Below, one piece after another: positions 46,499 through 55,129 of a DNA stretch of 64,000 bases (its first letter is position 1; the number at the start of each line of letters is the position of its first letter). The stretch covers positions 1 through 64,000 of the forward strand of contig CANLQL010000002.1 in NCBI GenBank assembly GCA_947493265.1, read 5' to 3'. Under the pieces are notes generated by a model. The model searched no databases and was not told the origin of the DNA. It saw only the letters and a list, made by a program, of their open reading frames with translations. The translations under genes and the position numbers were made by a program. The stretch comes from an uncultured Litoreibacter sp. Its GTDB lineage: Bacteria > Pseudomonadota > Alphaproteobacteria > Rhodobacterales > Rhodobacteraceae.

Positions 46499-46810
46499 AT
46501 GGAAATGCATGACGCAAAACGCATCGAAATCATTATCGAGCGGGTAATGGAAAAACGCCTGACCGCGGTGCTGACGGATGCCGGTGTTACGGGATTTTCC
46601 GTTTTACCTGTTTCCGGCGGCTCAGGTCGGTCCGGCAAATGGACCCGTGATGGCCAAATAGGCCGCGCAGACGGGATGAGCGCTGTGGTCTGCCTTATTG
46701 CGCCAGACAAGCTCGACACGCTGCTTGCCGCGATTTTCCCGGTGCTTGACCGCCATATCGGGGTGGTGAATATCACGGATGCCAAAATCCTGAGGGCCGA
46801 GCGGTTTTGA
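46499..46810 (+). CDS. PII-like regulator, SbtB type
   Basis: A 103-residue ferredoxin-like protein of the PII superfamily. It has RIEIIIERVMEKRLTAVLTD, the loop VLPVSGGSGRSGKWTRDGQI and ending VVNITDAKILRAERF. Cyanobacterial SbtB binds cAMP and other adenyl nucleotides and inhibits SbtA. The adjacent sbtA-like gene makes this role likely. The canonical PII T-loop tyrosine is absent. The stop overlaps the next gene's TTG start by 4 bp. Confidence 0.88.
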   Translation: MEMHDAKRIEIIIERVMEKRLTAVLTDAGVTGFSVLPVSGGSGRSGKWTRDGQIGRADGMSAVVCLIAPDKLDTLLAAIFPVLDRHIGVVNITDAKILRAERF

Positions 46811-48108
46811 CGAACACGGCGTCTCATGCCCCGTCGCTTTGGGCGGACCTCTCTGGCGCTGAGATGCAAAGCCCGACACTTGAAGACACCCACACGTGTG
46901 ATGCGTTGGTTATCGGGGCCGGTTTCACCGGATTGCGCGCCGCGCTGAGCCTGGCTGAGGCCGGGTCATCCGTAATAGTGCTGGATGCGGGGGATGTCGG
47001 ATGGGGCGCGTCCGGGCGCAATGGCGGGCAAGTGAACCCGATGTTGCCGGTCAACGGGCCTGCGCATCTTGAAAAGCTTGTAGGCTCAACCTTCGCAGAT
47101 AGGTTGACGGAGGCCTCTTTGGGTTCGGCAGATGCGCTGTTTTCGTTCATTCAGGACTACCAGATCGAATGTGGTGCCCGTCAGAACGGATGGCTTCGCG
47201 TAGATCATTGTGCCAAGGCGGCGGCGACCTCGCAGGCCAATGTTGCGGGGTGGATCAAGCATGGGGCTGATATGCAAATCGTCGAAGGAGATGAGTTGCG
47301 CAAGCTGACCGGATCAGACGCTTATGACAGCGGGGTTTTGACCACGCGCGGGGGCGCAGTGCAGCCGCTGGCACTGGCCAAAGGGATCGCCCGCGTCGCG
47401 CGCGCTGCAGGGGCCAAGATCTACGGCCAGTCAGAAGTTACCAAGCTGACCCGCAAAGACAGTCTATGGGAGGCTGCAACACCAAATGGCAGCGTGCGTG
47501 CACCTTGGGTCATCCTGGCCACGAACGGATATTCCGGATCATTGCTGCCGGGCCTGAAGCAGAGCTTTCTGCCGGTCACGCCCATTCAAATTGCAACCGA
47601 CCCGCTTCCCGACGCCCAGATTGAAGCGATATTGCCGGGCGGTCAGACGATTTCGGACACGCGCCGGGTGATCATGTATGCCCGCCGCGAACCTGACAAT
47701 CGCATGGTGTTTGGCGGGCATGGACGGGTACACGCAGATGGCAGCATTTCCGGCCATGACTGGTTGATGAAAGACGCCGCGCGTATTTTCCCGCAGATCA
47801 AGCGGGACGACTGGGTCTATCGCTGGGGTGGGCACATCGCGGTAACGCAAGACCGCTTGCCGCATCTGCATGAGCCTGAAAAAGGCCTGATCGCAGGATT
47901 TGGCTACAATGGTCGCGGCGTGGCGATGTCGCAGATCATGGGGCAGACCATGGCCGCAAGAGTGTTGGGGGCCGACCCAAGCACGCTTGTTTTTCCAACC
48001 ACCAAATTGCGAAACATGCCGTTCCGCCGCATCCAGATGATGGGCAAAAGCACCGCTGTCAGGTGGTGGAAATTGCGCGATGCCTGGGAGGCAGGACGTG
48101 TCAGTTGA
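46807..48108 (+). CDS. FAD-dependent oxidoreductase (DAO family)
   Basis: A 433-residue flavoprotein. The FAD motif is ALVIGAGFTGLRAALSLAEAG, then VLDAGDVGWGASGRNGGQVNP, a segment typical of gamma-glutamylputrescine oxidase-like and related amine oxidases. The C-terminus has AGFGYNGRGVAMSQIMGQ. The TTG start overlaps the SbtB stop, so it is coupled to the bicarbonate genes, although no functional link is known. The substrate is undetermined. Confidence 0.87.
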   Translation: MTNTASHAPSLWADLSGAEMQSPTLEDTHTCDALVIGAGFTGLRAALSLAEAGSSVIVLDAGDVGWGASGRNGGQVNPMLPVNGPAHLEKLVGSTFADRLTEASLGSADALFSFIQDYQIECGARQNGWLRVDHCAKAAATSQANVAGWIKHGADMQIVEGDELRKLTGSDAYDSGVLTTRGGAVQPLALAKGIARVARAAGAKIYGQSEVTKLTRKDSLWEAATPNGSVRAPWVILATNGYSGSLLPGLKQSFLPVTPIQIATDPLPDAQIEAILPGGQTISDTRRVIMYARREPDNRMVFGGHGRVHADGSISGHDWLMKDAARIFPQIKRDDWVYRWGGHIAVTQDRLPHLHEPEKGLIAGFGYNGRGVAMSQIMGQTMAARVLGADPSTLVFPTTKLRNMPFRRIQMMGKSTAVRWWKLRDAWEAGRVS

Positions 48109-48177
48109 CACATGACGATCTGTGATGTCACGCGTATTTCGCTCGCCAATCGGTGATATCAGGCGTAGATCAGATTT

Positions 48178-49425
48178 ATGATCCTCGGCGACAATATCAG
48201 GCGCGTTGGTCTTGAAGAGGCCAATAAGTTTCCGTTCTGGCGGCAACCGATTTTCTTTTTGTACCTGATGGCGTTCGCGATGCCGATCGCGTTTTCGACA
48301 TGGTCGGCGCTGCTCAATAATTTCGTGATCGAAGCTGCCGGGTTCACCGGCGTCGAGATCGGCTGGCTGCATTCGATCCGCGAAATTCCCGGATTTCTGG
48401 CCATCGGGGTAATCTTTCTGATCATCTTTGTGCGCGAACAAGTGCTTGGTCTGATTTCGCTGATTTTGCTGGGCGGGGCGACCGCGCTGACCGCGCAATT
48501 CCCGGAATTTCAGGGGATCATGATCCTGACGCTGCTCAGCTCTATCGGGTTTCATTACTACGAGACGGTCAATCAGTCGCTGCAATTGCAATGGATCGAC
48601 AAGGCGAAAGCGCCGCAAATGCTGGGTTGGATCACCGCTGTGGGGTCCTTTGCGTCGCTGCTGGCCTATGGATTGCTGGTTTTAACCTGGAAGACGCTGG
48701 GGCTGTCCTACAACTTCGTCTACATGGTGTCGGGCGGCATCACGGTGGCGATTGCGCTCTATTGCTTCTTTGCATTTCCGCAGTTTGAGGCCCCGAACCC
48801 GCAGCTGAAAACCATGGTGCTGCGCCGCCGCTATTGGCTGTACTACGCGTTGCAGTTCATGTCCGGCGCGCGTCGCCAGATTTTTCTGGTGTTCGCCGCG
48901 TTCATGATGGTGGAGCGGTTCGGATTTGAAGTGCATGAGGTCACGTCGCTATTTCTAATCAACTATGTTGCCAACATGATCTTCGCCCCCCTGATCGGTC
49001 GCGCCATCGGGCGCTACGGGGAACGCAACATGCTGACCATCGAATATGTGGGTCTGACCCTGGTATTTCTGGCCTATGGCGGGATCTACTATTTCGGCTG
49101 GGGCGTGGTGTTGGGGGCGGTCCTTTATGTGCTGAACCATTTGTTCTTCTCCATGGCGTTTGCGTTGAAGACGTATTTTCAGAAAATCGCCGATCCCGGT
49201 GATATTGCGCCAACTGCTGCTGTGGCATTTACGATTAACCATATCGCGGCCGTGTTCCTGCCGGCGCTGCTTGGCTACCTGTGGGTGACCTCGCAAACCG
49301 GAGTATTCGTCCTGGCGGCCGCGATGGCGATCACCTCGCTGATCTTGGCGCTGATGATCCCGCGCAACCCCGAAAAGGGCAATGAGACGATCTTCTCACG
49401 ATTTGTTGCGACCCCGGCAGAGTAG
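48178..49425 (+). CDS. MFS-type membrane transporter
   Basis: A 415-residue protein with about twelve hydrophobic segments in two halves (for example IFFLYLMAFAMPIAF and YWLYYALQFMSGARRQIFLV). The cytoplasmic segment PLIGRAIGRYGERNML resembles the loop motif between helices of major facilitator proteins. The ATG has only a weak ribosome-binding site. The substrate is unknown. It follows the FAD oxidoreductase after 69 bp. Confidence 0.82.
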   Translation: MILGDNIRRVGLEEANKFPFWRQPIFFLYLMAFAMPIAFSTWSALLNNFVIEAAGFTGVEIGWLHSIREIPGFLAIGVIFLIIFVREQVLGLISLILLGGATALTAQFPEFQGIMILTLLSSIGFHYYETVNQSLQLQWIDKAKAPQMLGWITAVGSFASLLAYGLLVLTWKTLGLSYNFVYMVSGGITVAIALYCFFAFPQFEAPNPQLKTMVLRRRYWLYYALQFMSGARRQIFLVFAAFMMVERFGFEVHEVTSLFLINYVANMIFAPLIGRAIGRYGERNMLTIEYVGLTLVFLAYGGIYYFGWGVVLGAVLYVLNHLFFSMAFALKTYFQKIADPGDIAPTAAVAFTINHIAAVFLPALLGYLWVTSQTGVFVLAAAMAITSLILALMIPRNPEKGNETIFSRFVATPAE

Positions 49426-49476
49426 CGGTTCTGAAAATCCACCCTATATTCAGACAAGCATTCAAGGAGGGTCCAG

Positions 49477-50127
49477 ATGTTTTCGTTCCAAAGAAAGAAA
49501 GTTGAAATGGTTCCGTCAGCTTCGGCTTTGCCCGGGCGCCCAACCCCCATCCCTACTGCAGATACACATTTTCTGTCCGGCAGACCGCTCACCGAGGACA
49601 TCCCGGCTGGAATGGAAGTGGCGATGTTCGGCATGGGTTGTTTCTGGGGTGTGGAGCGGATGTTCTGGAAGCTTGAGGGTGTCTATCTGACGATGGTGGG
49701 CTATGCGGGCGGCTACACGCCCAACGCCACCTATCAGGAGGTTTGCGGCGGTCAAACCGGCCATAATGAGGTCGTGCGCGTCGTCTATGATCCTGCGGTG
49801 ATCAGCTATGAAGCTTTGCTGCAAGTGTTTTGGGAAGGGCATGACCCGACCCAAGGAATGCGTCAGGGCAATGATATGGGCACCCAGTATCGTAGCGGTA
49901 TCTACACGTTTTCGGATGCGCAGAAAGAGGCGGCATTGGCCAGCAAGGCGTTGTTTCAGCCGCGATTGTCAGATGCCGGATTGGGAGCCATCACGACGGA
50001 AATCCTTGAGGCACCGACATTTTATTTTGCCGAAGACTATCACCAGCAATACCTAGCCAAAAACCCGAATGGCTATTGCGGGATTGGCGGCACGGGTGTG
50101 ACATGTCCGATCGGCGTGGGCGTCTGA
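49477..50127 (+). CDS. msrA: Peptide-methionine (S)-S-oxide reductase MsrA
   Basis: A 216-residue MsrA that reduces the S form of methionine sulfoxide. The catalytic cysteine is Cys55 in [35 protein letters not shown] and QYRSGIYTF are the substrate-binding blocks. A C-terminal [10 protein letters not shown] holds candidate recycling cysteines. The ATG follows AAGGAGGGT. No msrB is adjacent. Confidence 0.95.
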   Translation: MFSFQRKKVEMVPSASALPGRPTPIPTADTHFLSGRPLTEDIPAGMEVAMFGMGCFWGVERMFWKLEGVYLTMVGYAGGYTPNATYQEVCGGQTGHNEVVRVVYDPAVISYEALLQVFWEGHDPTQGMRQGNDMGTQYRSGIYTFSDAQKEAALASKALFQPRLSDAGLGAITTEILEAPTFYFAEDYHQQYLAKNPNGYCGIGGTGVTCPIGVGV

Positions 50128-50137
50128 ATTGTCGGGG

Positions 50138-50187
50138 GCCGGGGGCGCTGCCCCTCGGCGCTTGCGCGCCTCCCCCCGAGGTATTTT
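50138..50187 (+). terminator. GC-rich hairpin terminator/intergenic repeat-like element
   Basis: GGGGGCGCTGCCCC is followed by CCTCGG and CCGAGG arms around a CGC/GCG-rich centre, ending in TATTTTTT. This composition is typical of the GC-rich intergenic hairpins common in roseobacter genomes and would terminate msrA transcription. Confidence 0.6.
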
Positions 50188-50270
50188 TTGCAAGAAGAAG
50201 CTTGGCTTGACGACAGGCCGGGCGCGGCCTACTCGGGCGATGAGAGAAACCAACGCCCGGGGACAGAGGC

Positions 50271-51146
50271 ATGCCAACTTTCACAGCATTGACAACATTG
50301 ATGGGCGAGGGACCGGCGCAGGCCTTGGGCGAGGCTTTGGAAACGCTTGACGTGCCGCCAACGGGCGTTGGTGTGTTCGAGGTTGAGGACGGGTCCGGCC
50401 TGTGGGAGGTCGGTGGCTATTTTCTTGAGATGCCCGATGATATTGCGCTGCGATTGCTGGCGGCCGCCCATGATGCGAAACCTTTTGTCGTGTCGGAAGT
50501 GCCGGATCAGGATTGGGTGGCCCATGTCAGGCGCGAGCTTGCCCCCGTGGAGGCGGGTCGGTTTTTTGTCTACGGCTCGCACGATGCGGATAAAGTTCCT
50601 GCCGACAAGATCCCGTTGTTGATCGAAGCCGCAATGGCGTTTGGGACCGGACATCACGGGACGACCCTGGGCTGTTTGCTGGCTTTGGGAGACTATATTT
50701 CCGAAGGGAATATCGCGTCCAATGTGGCCGATATCGGGTGTGGGACAGCCGTTTTGGCGATGGCGGCCGCGTCTGTTTGGGACAAGCCGGTTCTGGCTTC
50801 AGACATTGATCCGGTGGCGGTGGAGGTCGCTGAGGTTAATGCGCAGGCCAATCAACTGGCCGAGAAAGTCATTTGTCTGGAAGCGGCCGGGTTTGGCCAT
50901 GAGATATTGGCAAAGTCAGCGCCGTTCGATCTGGTGTTTGCGAATATCCTGAAAGGCCCGTTGCTGGAATTGGCCCCTGATATGGCCGCACATGTGGCCC
51001 CGGGTGGCACAGCGATCTTGTCGGGTTTGTTGATCGAACAGGCAGAGGGCATCACTGAGGCCTATATTGCAGAAGGGTTTTCGCTGGCGCATCGCCGGGA
51101 TATTGGCGAGTGGTCTGCCCTGAGGTTGTTGAGAAACAACACTTAA
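50271..51146 (+). CDS. prmA: Ribosomal protein L11 methyltransferase PrmA
   Basis: A 291-residue SAM methyltransferase that trimethylates L11. The N-terminal substrate domain is followed by the segment PLLIEAAMAFGTGHHGTTLG and motif I VADIGCGTAVLAMAAA at about residue 153. The catalytic-region DLVFANILKGPLLELAPD has the N-I-L form that PrmA uses. It precedes a small membrane-protein gene. Confidence 0.93.
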   Translation: MPTFTALTTLMGEGPAQALGEALETLDVPPTGVGVFEVEDGSGLWEVGGYFLEMPDDIALRLLAAAHDAKPFVVSEVPDQDWVAHVRRELAPVEAGRFFVYGSHDADKVPADKIPLLIEAAMAFGTGHHGTTLGCLLALGDYISEGNIASNVADIGCGTAVLAMAAASVWDKPVLASDIDPVAVEVAEVNAQANQLAEKVICLEAAGFGHEILAKSAPFDLVFANILKGPLLELAPDMAAHVAPGGTAILSGLLIEQAEGITEAYIAEGFSLAHRRDIGEWSALRLLRNNT

Positions 51147-51207
51147 TCTAGCCTGAACGCAGATTTTCTGATACGTATCTTGCTGGGGGGCAGATCGTGA
51201 GAGAGCT

Positions 51208-51555
51208 ATGGCTGATCCCAATCAAGACCGTTTTGAACAACGGCTTAAAGCAATAGGCACCAAACAGGCCCCTGGGCGGCGGGTGGAACAACGTGTCCAG
51301 AAAGACGGGCTTGTGGTGCAAGTGTCCAAGCGCGACCCGCGCGGATATATTCCCTACAAGACGATTTTGCTGATCTTGTTTCTGGCTTTGGTCACGAAAG
51401 GGGTTTTGCTGGCGCGCATCGGTGACGCGGAATACCAAGCAAGGTTGCAGACGTTGGAAAACGGCTCTGGGGTGGAGGCCGCAGCAGCGGTTTTGCTGGC
51501 GGCTGATCCGGTGACACAGCAAATTTCGAAACTTGTGAAACTTATCTTGCCTTAA
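51208..51555 (+). CDS. Hypothetical single-span membrane protein
   Basis: A 115-residue protein with a hydrophilic basic N-terminus, one transmembrane helix at about residues 49-68 (YKTILLILFLALVTKGVLL) and a C-terminal domain of about 45 residues rich in Ala. No family with a known role was recognised. The start lies 61 bp after prmA, so cotranscription is possible. It ends before a bidirectional terminator. Confidence 0.72.
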   Translation: MADPNQDRFEQRLKAIGTKQAPGRRVEQRVQKDGLVVQVSKRDPRGYIPYKTILLILFLALVTKGVLLARIGDAEYQARLQTLENGSGVEAAAAVLLAADPVTQQISKLVKLILP

Positions 51556-51570
51556 GTCCCCCGGAGACGA

Positions 51571-51600
51571 AAAAAGCCACGCGCAGATGGCGTGGCTTTC
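51571..51600. terminator. Bidirectional intrinsic terminator
   Basis: AAAGCCACGC and GCGTGGCTTT form a 10-bp stem around a seven-base CAGATG-containing loop, with A-rich and T-rich flanks. It lies between the convergent hypothetical gene and the DUF1127 gene and can serve both. Confidence 0.8.
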
Positions 51601-51627
51601 AACGAAATCTCGGGGTGTCCCGGGGTC

Positions 51628-51825
51628 TTACATATTTGCAAGATCGCCGCGGCTCAGGCCGATATCTTCCAGTTCGCGTGCGGACAATGCAGACAGGGCG
51701 TTGCGTGTGACGCGGCTGTCGTTCCATGCGATGATTTTAGCAAACAATGTTGCGATGAAGCCCCCGGAAGAAGCGCCGAAGCGGACGCCATCTACGGTTG
51801 GGCGGTTTGTGTCGAAAGTAGCCAT
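51628..51825 (-). CDS. DUF1127 domain protein
   Basis: A 65-residue protein whose C-terminal half, NALSALSARELEDIGLSRGDL, is the Arg-rich DUF1127/YjiS motif. DUF1127 proteins in alphaproteobacteria, such as CcaF1 of Rhodobacter, bind RNA or affect phosphate and stress responses. The N-terminal part is variable. Its upstream region contains direct repeats, an inverted repeat and a CtrA box, suggesting tight control. Confidence 0.85.
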   Translation of the reverse strand: MATFDTNRPTVDGVRFGASSGGFIATLFAKIIAWNDSRVTRNALSALSARELEDIGLSRGDLANM

Positions 51826-52153
51826 TTGAGTCGTCCTTCATTTTGTGCTCAGTGATTGAGCGTTTGTGTTGTTCTGATCGGCATCTAGTGCTGCAAATTC
51901 GTCCGAGCAACCCCGGTTTTTGCATGTCCTCTATGCGTTTTTTGCATAGGTCGATATCGTCGTTAAATCTTTGTTAAATAAGGAAAAATATGGACAGCGA
52001 AAATGTCGCAAATAGACTGGGAACAGGTCGAAAACAGGCCATTTTCACCGATTGCGATGAAATTTGTCACATTCCAATCGCAAACTGGATTCTTGGCAAA
52101 TGTTCGCGTTTCGTGCTAACCGTTGCGAAAGAACAATAATGATCAGGGCAGTC
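51826..52153. other. Regulatory spacer between the DUF1127 gene and ruvC
   Basis: This 328-bp AT-rich spacer holds no gene. It contains TTTTTGCAT twice in direct orientation 22 bp apart (51917 and 51939), the inverted repeat CTATGC/GCATAG (51931-51949) and a CtrA box (51963-51977). These would lie in the divergent promoters of the DUF1127 gene and ruvC. Confidence 0.55.
51963..51977. promoter_or_regulatory. CtrA-binding site (TTAA-N7-TTAA)
   Basis: TTAAATCTTTGTTAA matches the CtrA consensus exactly. It is 138 bp from the DUF1127 start and 177 bp from the ruvC start, in the divergent promoter region. Confidence 0.6.
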
Positions 52154-52660
52154 ATGCGCGTTTTGGGGATTGATCCCGGTTTGCGAAACCTCGGATGGGG
52201 CGTCATTGAGGCTTCGGGTTCGAAGGTTTCCCACGTCGCAAATGGTGTTTGTAAGTCCGAAGGTCAGACACTGGGTGCGCGGCTTTTGAGCCTGCATATT
52301 CAGCTTTCGGAGGTCCTGAAAAGTTTTCAACCGGACACTGCCGCTGTTGAGCAGACATTCGTCAACAAGGACGGGGCGGGCACGCTGAAATTGGGTCAGG
52401 CCCGCGGGATTGCCATGCTGGTGCCTGCGCAGGCGGGGCTGGAGATAGGGGAATACGCGCCCAACGCGATCAAGAAGACTGTCGTGGGCGTTGGACATGC
52501 CGACAAAACGCAAGTCGCGCATATGGTCCGGATGCAATTGCCGGGTGTCGTCTTGAACGGACCTGATGCGACGGATGCTTTGGCGATCGCATTGTGTCAC
52601 GCGGTTCATGCGCGCACGCAAAATCATCTGGAACTGGCCGTCAAAAGGGCGACCGCATGA
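52154..52660 (+). CDS. ruvC: Holliday junction resolvase RuvC
   Basis: A 168-residue RNase H-fold nuclease that cleaves Holliday junctions. Catalytic acids are Asp7 ([17 protein letters not shown]), Glu in AAVEQTFVN, and the C-terminal Asp pair in [15 protein letters not shown]. The start at MRVLGID is the family start, although the frame continues upstream. The stop overlaps ruvA by 4 bp. Confidence 0.96.
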   Translation: MRVLGIDPGLRNLGWGVIEASGSKVSHVANGVCKSEGQTLGARLLSLHIQLSEVLKSFQPDTAAVEQTFVNKDGAGTLKLGQARGIAMLVPAQAGLEIGEYAPNAIKKTVVGVGHADKTQVAHMVRMQLPGVVLNGPDATDALAIALCHAVHARTQNHLELAVKRATA

Positions 52661-53322
52661 TTGGCAAGCTGACCGGGCGTCTGGACCACCGCACAGCGGA
52701 TTATGTGATGATCGATGTGGGCGGCGTTGGCTACGTTGTACATTGCTCCGAAAGGACCTTGGCGAGCCTTCCTGGGCCCGGTGAAGCCGTGTCGCTTTAT
52801 ACGGACCTGTTGGTGCGCGAAGATCTGATGCAGCTTTTCGGCTTTACGACGCCGCTGGAAAAGGAATGGCATCGCTTGTTGATGAGCGTGCAGGGGATCG
52901 GCGCAAAAGCCTCCATGGCGATTTTGAACACGCTTGGCGCTGATGGCGTCAGCCGGGCGATTGCCTTGGGGGACTGGAACGCGGTGAAAGCAGCCAAAGG
53001 TTTGGGGCCGAAGACTGCACAGCGCGTGGTGATTGAATTGAAAGACAAAGCGCCCTCAGTGATGACATTGGGCGGCACGCTTGGGGCTGCAATGGGACAG
53101 CAACCGGCACAGGCCAGCGCTGATGATGCAGTGATCGAACCGATTGCCGTGTCGGATACATCCTCGGCGCAGGCAGAAGCGCTTTCGGCCTTGGTCAATC
53201 TTGGCTACAGCCACGGCGATGCGGCGGGCGCGATTGCGCAAGCGGCGGGCGAGATGGACGCGCCGTCGACGTCTGATCTGATCCGGGCCGCGCTGAAGCG
53301 CCTTGCCCCGGCGGAGCGGTAG
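52657..53322 (+). CDS. ruvA: Holliday junction branch migration protein RuvA
   Basis: A 221-residue RuvA that grips the junction and loads RuvB. It starts [20 protein letters not shown]. The OB domain is followed by helix-hairpin-helix segments ([35 protein letters not shown]) and the C-terminal RuvB-binding helices ([18 protein letters not shown]). It is directly adjacent to ruvB. Confidence 0.97.
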   Translation: MIGKLTGRLDHRTADYVMIDVGGVGYVVHCSERTLASLPGPGEAVSLYTDLLVREDLMQLFGFTTPLEKEWHRLLMSVQGIGAKASMAILNTLGADGVSRAIALGDWNAVKAAKGLGPKTAQRVVIELKDKAPSVMTLGGTLGAAMGQQPAQASADDAVIEPIAVSDTSSAQAEALSALVNLGYSHGDAAGAIAQAAGEMDAPSTSDLIRAALKRLAPAER

Positions 53323-54351
53323 ATGAGCGAGCCTGACCCAACCTTGCGCCCGGACCGACGTCCAGAAGATGCAGATCGCGCGCTGCGCCCGCAGGCATTG
53401 TCGGAATTTATCGGCCAGGCAGAGGCGCGCGCCAACTTGGCCGTGTTCATCGAAAGTGCGCGTCAACGCGGCGAAGCGATGGACCACACGCTGTTTCATG
53501 GACCACCGGGTCTGGGCAAAACCACACTCGCGCAGATCATGGCGCGGGAGCTGGGGGTAAACTTCCGGATGACCTCGGGGCCGGTACTGGCCAAGGCTGG
53601 CGATTTGGCGGCGATCCTGACCAATCTGGAAGCGCGAGATGTTCTTTTCATTGACGAAATTCACCGGCTGAACCCGGTTGTGGAAGAAATTCTTTATCCC
53701 GCACTTGAGGATTTTGAGCTGGATTTGGTGATCGGCGAAGGGCCTGCCGCGCGGACCGTTCGGATCGAATTGCAACCGTTTACGTTGGTTGGGGCCACCA
53801 CCCGGCTTGGTTTGCTAACCACGCCGCTGCGTGATCGTTTTGGCATTCCGACCCGCCTGCAATTCTACACCGTTGAAGAGTTGCACGAGATCGTCACCCG
53901 TGGGGCGCGCCTTTTGGGCATCCATACCGACACGGACGGCGCGCGAGAAATAGCCAAACGCGCCCGTGGGACACCCCGTATCGCGGGCCGTTTGTTGCGT
54001 CGGGTGGTTGATTTTGCGCTGGTTGAGGGCGATGGGGCGATCAGCCAAGCGGTCGCAGATCACGCGCTGACCCGGTTGGGTGTCGATCATCTGGGGCTGG
54101 ACGGCGCGGACCGCCGTTATCTTAGCCTGATTGCAGAAAACTATGCGGGTGGGCCCGTTGGCGTGGAAACGATGTCTGCGGCCCTGTCGGAAAGCCGCGA
54201 CGCACTGGAAGAGGTGATCGAACCCTTCCTGCTGCAGCAAGGCCTGATCCAACGCACACCGCGTGGCCGGATGCTGGCCGCAAAGGCCTGGACGCATCTG
54301 GGTCTGACACCGCCCAAGCGTCCCGACCAGTCGGACATGTTCGAAGGTTAA
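53323..54351 (+). CDS. ruvB: Holliday junction branch migration ATPase RuvB
   Basis: A 342-residue AAA+ motor. Walker A is [12 protein letters not shown] at about residue 61, Walker B is [11 protein letters not shown], sensor I is in [11 protein letters not shown], and the arginine finger region is [14 protein letters not shown] winged helix is at the C-terminus. It completes the RuvABC resolvasome operon. Confidence 0.97.
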   Translation: MSEPDPTLRPDRRPEDADRALRPQALSEFIGQAEARANLAVFIESARQRGEAMDHTLFHGPPGLGKTTLAQIMARELGVNFRMTSGPVLAKAGDLAAILTNLEARDVLFIDEIHRLNPVVEEILYPALEDFELDLVIGEGPAARTVRIELQPFTLVGATTRLGLLTTPLRDRFGIPTRLQFYTVEELHEIVTRGARLLGIHTDTDGAREIAKRARGTPRIAGRLLRRVVDFALVEGDGAISQAVADHALTRLGVDHLGLDGADRRYLSLIAENYAGGPVGVETMSAALSESRDALEEVIEPFLLQQGLIQRTPRGRMLAAKAWTHLGLTPPKRPDQSDMFEG

Positions 54352-54392
54352 GCCCGCTTGAGCTTGCGTGTGTTGATTGCTAAAGCCCCGCC

Positions 54393-55025
54393 ATGACGCC
54401 TGAACAAATCTCCCGCTTCTTTACCCGGTCTGATGGCAGCTATCTGTTTGCCCGCTGGGGTCGCCCGATTGCCCCGGTTGTGTTCGGGGTGGAGGATCAG
54501 ACAATCTCTGTGCTGAAAGGCGCGCTGGAGGCTGTCGCGACACTTACTGGGCACGAAATCGCGGAAACTGATCCCGAGCTTGGCGCGAACTTCATGGTGT
54601 TTTTCATCCGCGATTGGCAGGAGTTGGTCGAAACCCCAAACCTGGACCGCATGATCCCCGAATTGGAGCCGTTGGTGGCCCGCTTGCAAGCCGCAGACGC
54701 CAATCAATACCGAATTTTCCGGTTTGATCCCGAAGGGGGCATAAAAGCCTGTTTCGTGTTCCTGAAAATGGACGAGGTGATGATGGAAATCCCGGCAGAT
54801 ACGCTGTGTCTGGGTCAGGTTGTACAGTCATTTCTGCTTTGGTCGGACGAGGCGTTTTTAGGGGCTTCGCCCTTGGCTTTGACGGGCAAGGATGTGGCCA
54901 TCCTCAGACCCGATGTCGCCGCGATTATCCGGGCAGGGTATGATGGGGTGATGCCGGTTTGCGCGGATGATCCCAGTCATGCACTGCGCTTGTCTGCGCG
55001 TGTTTCCGGGATGCTGGACAGCTAG
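54393..55025 (+). CDS. Conserved hypothetical protein downstream of ruvB
   Basis: A 210-residue soluble protein with mixed alpha/beta composition. Segments such as GRPIAPVVFGVEDQTISVLKG, ANFMVFFIRDWQEL and GGIKACFVFLKMDEVM have no catalytic signature I recognise. It has no signal peptide or membrane helix. It begins 41 bp after ruvB and probably belongs to that transcription unit. The imperfect inverted repeat that follows may end the unit. Confidence 0.78.
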   Translation: MTPEQISRFFTRSDGSYLFARWGRPIAPVVFGVEDQTISVLKGALEAVATLTGHEIAETDPELGANFMVFFIRDWQELVETPNLDRMIPELEPLVARLQAADANQYRIFRFDPEGGIKACFVFLKMDEVMMEIPADTLCLGQVVQSFLLWSDEAFLGASPLALTGKDVAILRPDVAAIIRAGYDGVMPVCADDPSHALRLSARVSGMLDS

Positions 55026-55030
55026 GAAAA

Positions 55031-55070
55031 AGCGCGCCGACCCTCAATTTGGGGAACCAGGGCCGGCGCT
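55031..55070 (+). terminator. Imperfect GC-rich inverted repeat, possible terminator
   Basis: AGCGCGCCGACCCT pairs with AGGGCCGGCGCT apart from two irregular positions. It is located just after the ruvB-linked gene. No T-run follows, so intrinsic termination is uncertain. Confidence 0.35.
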
Positions 55071-55129
55071 AGGCCAAAGCACGGGACACATGCTTCGACA
55101 GGGAGAGATCTTGCGACGCGTCTTGTGCG

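Noticed and set aside
47539-48618. 359-codon minus-strand frame across the FAD oxidoreductase and MFS genes
   Set aside because: It covers two clear plus-strand genes and their junction, which a real gene would not do.
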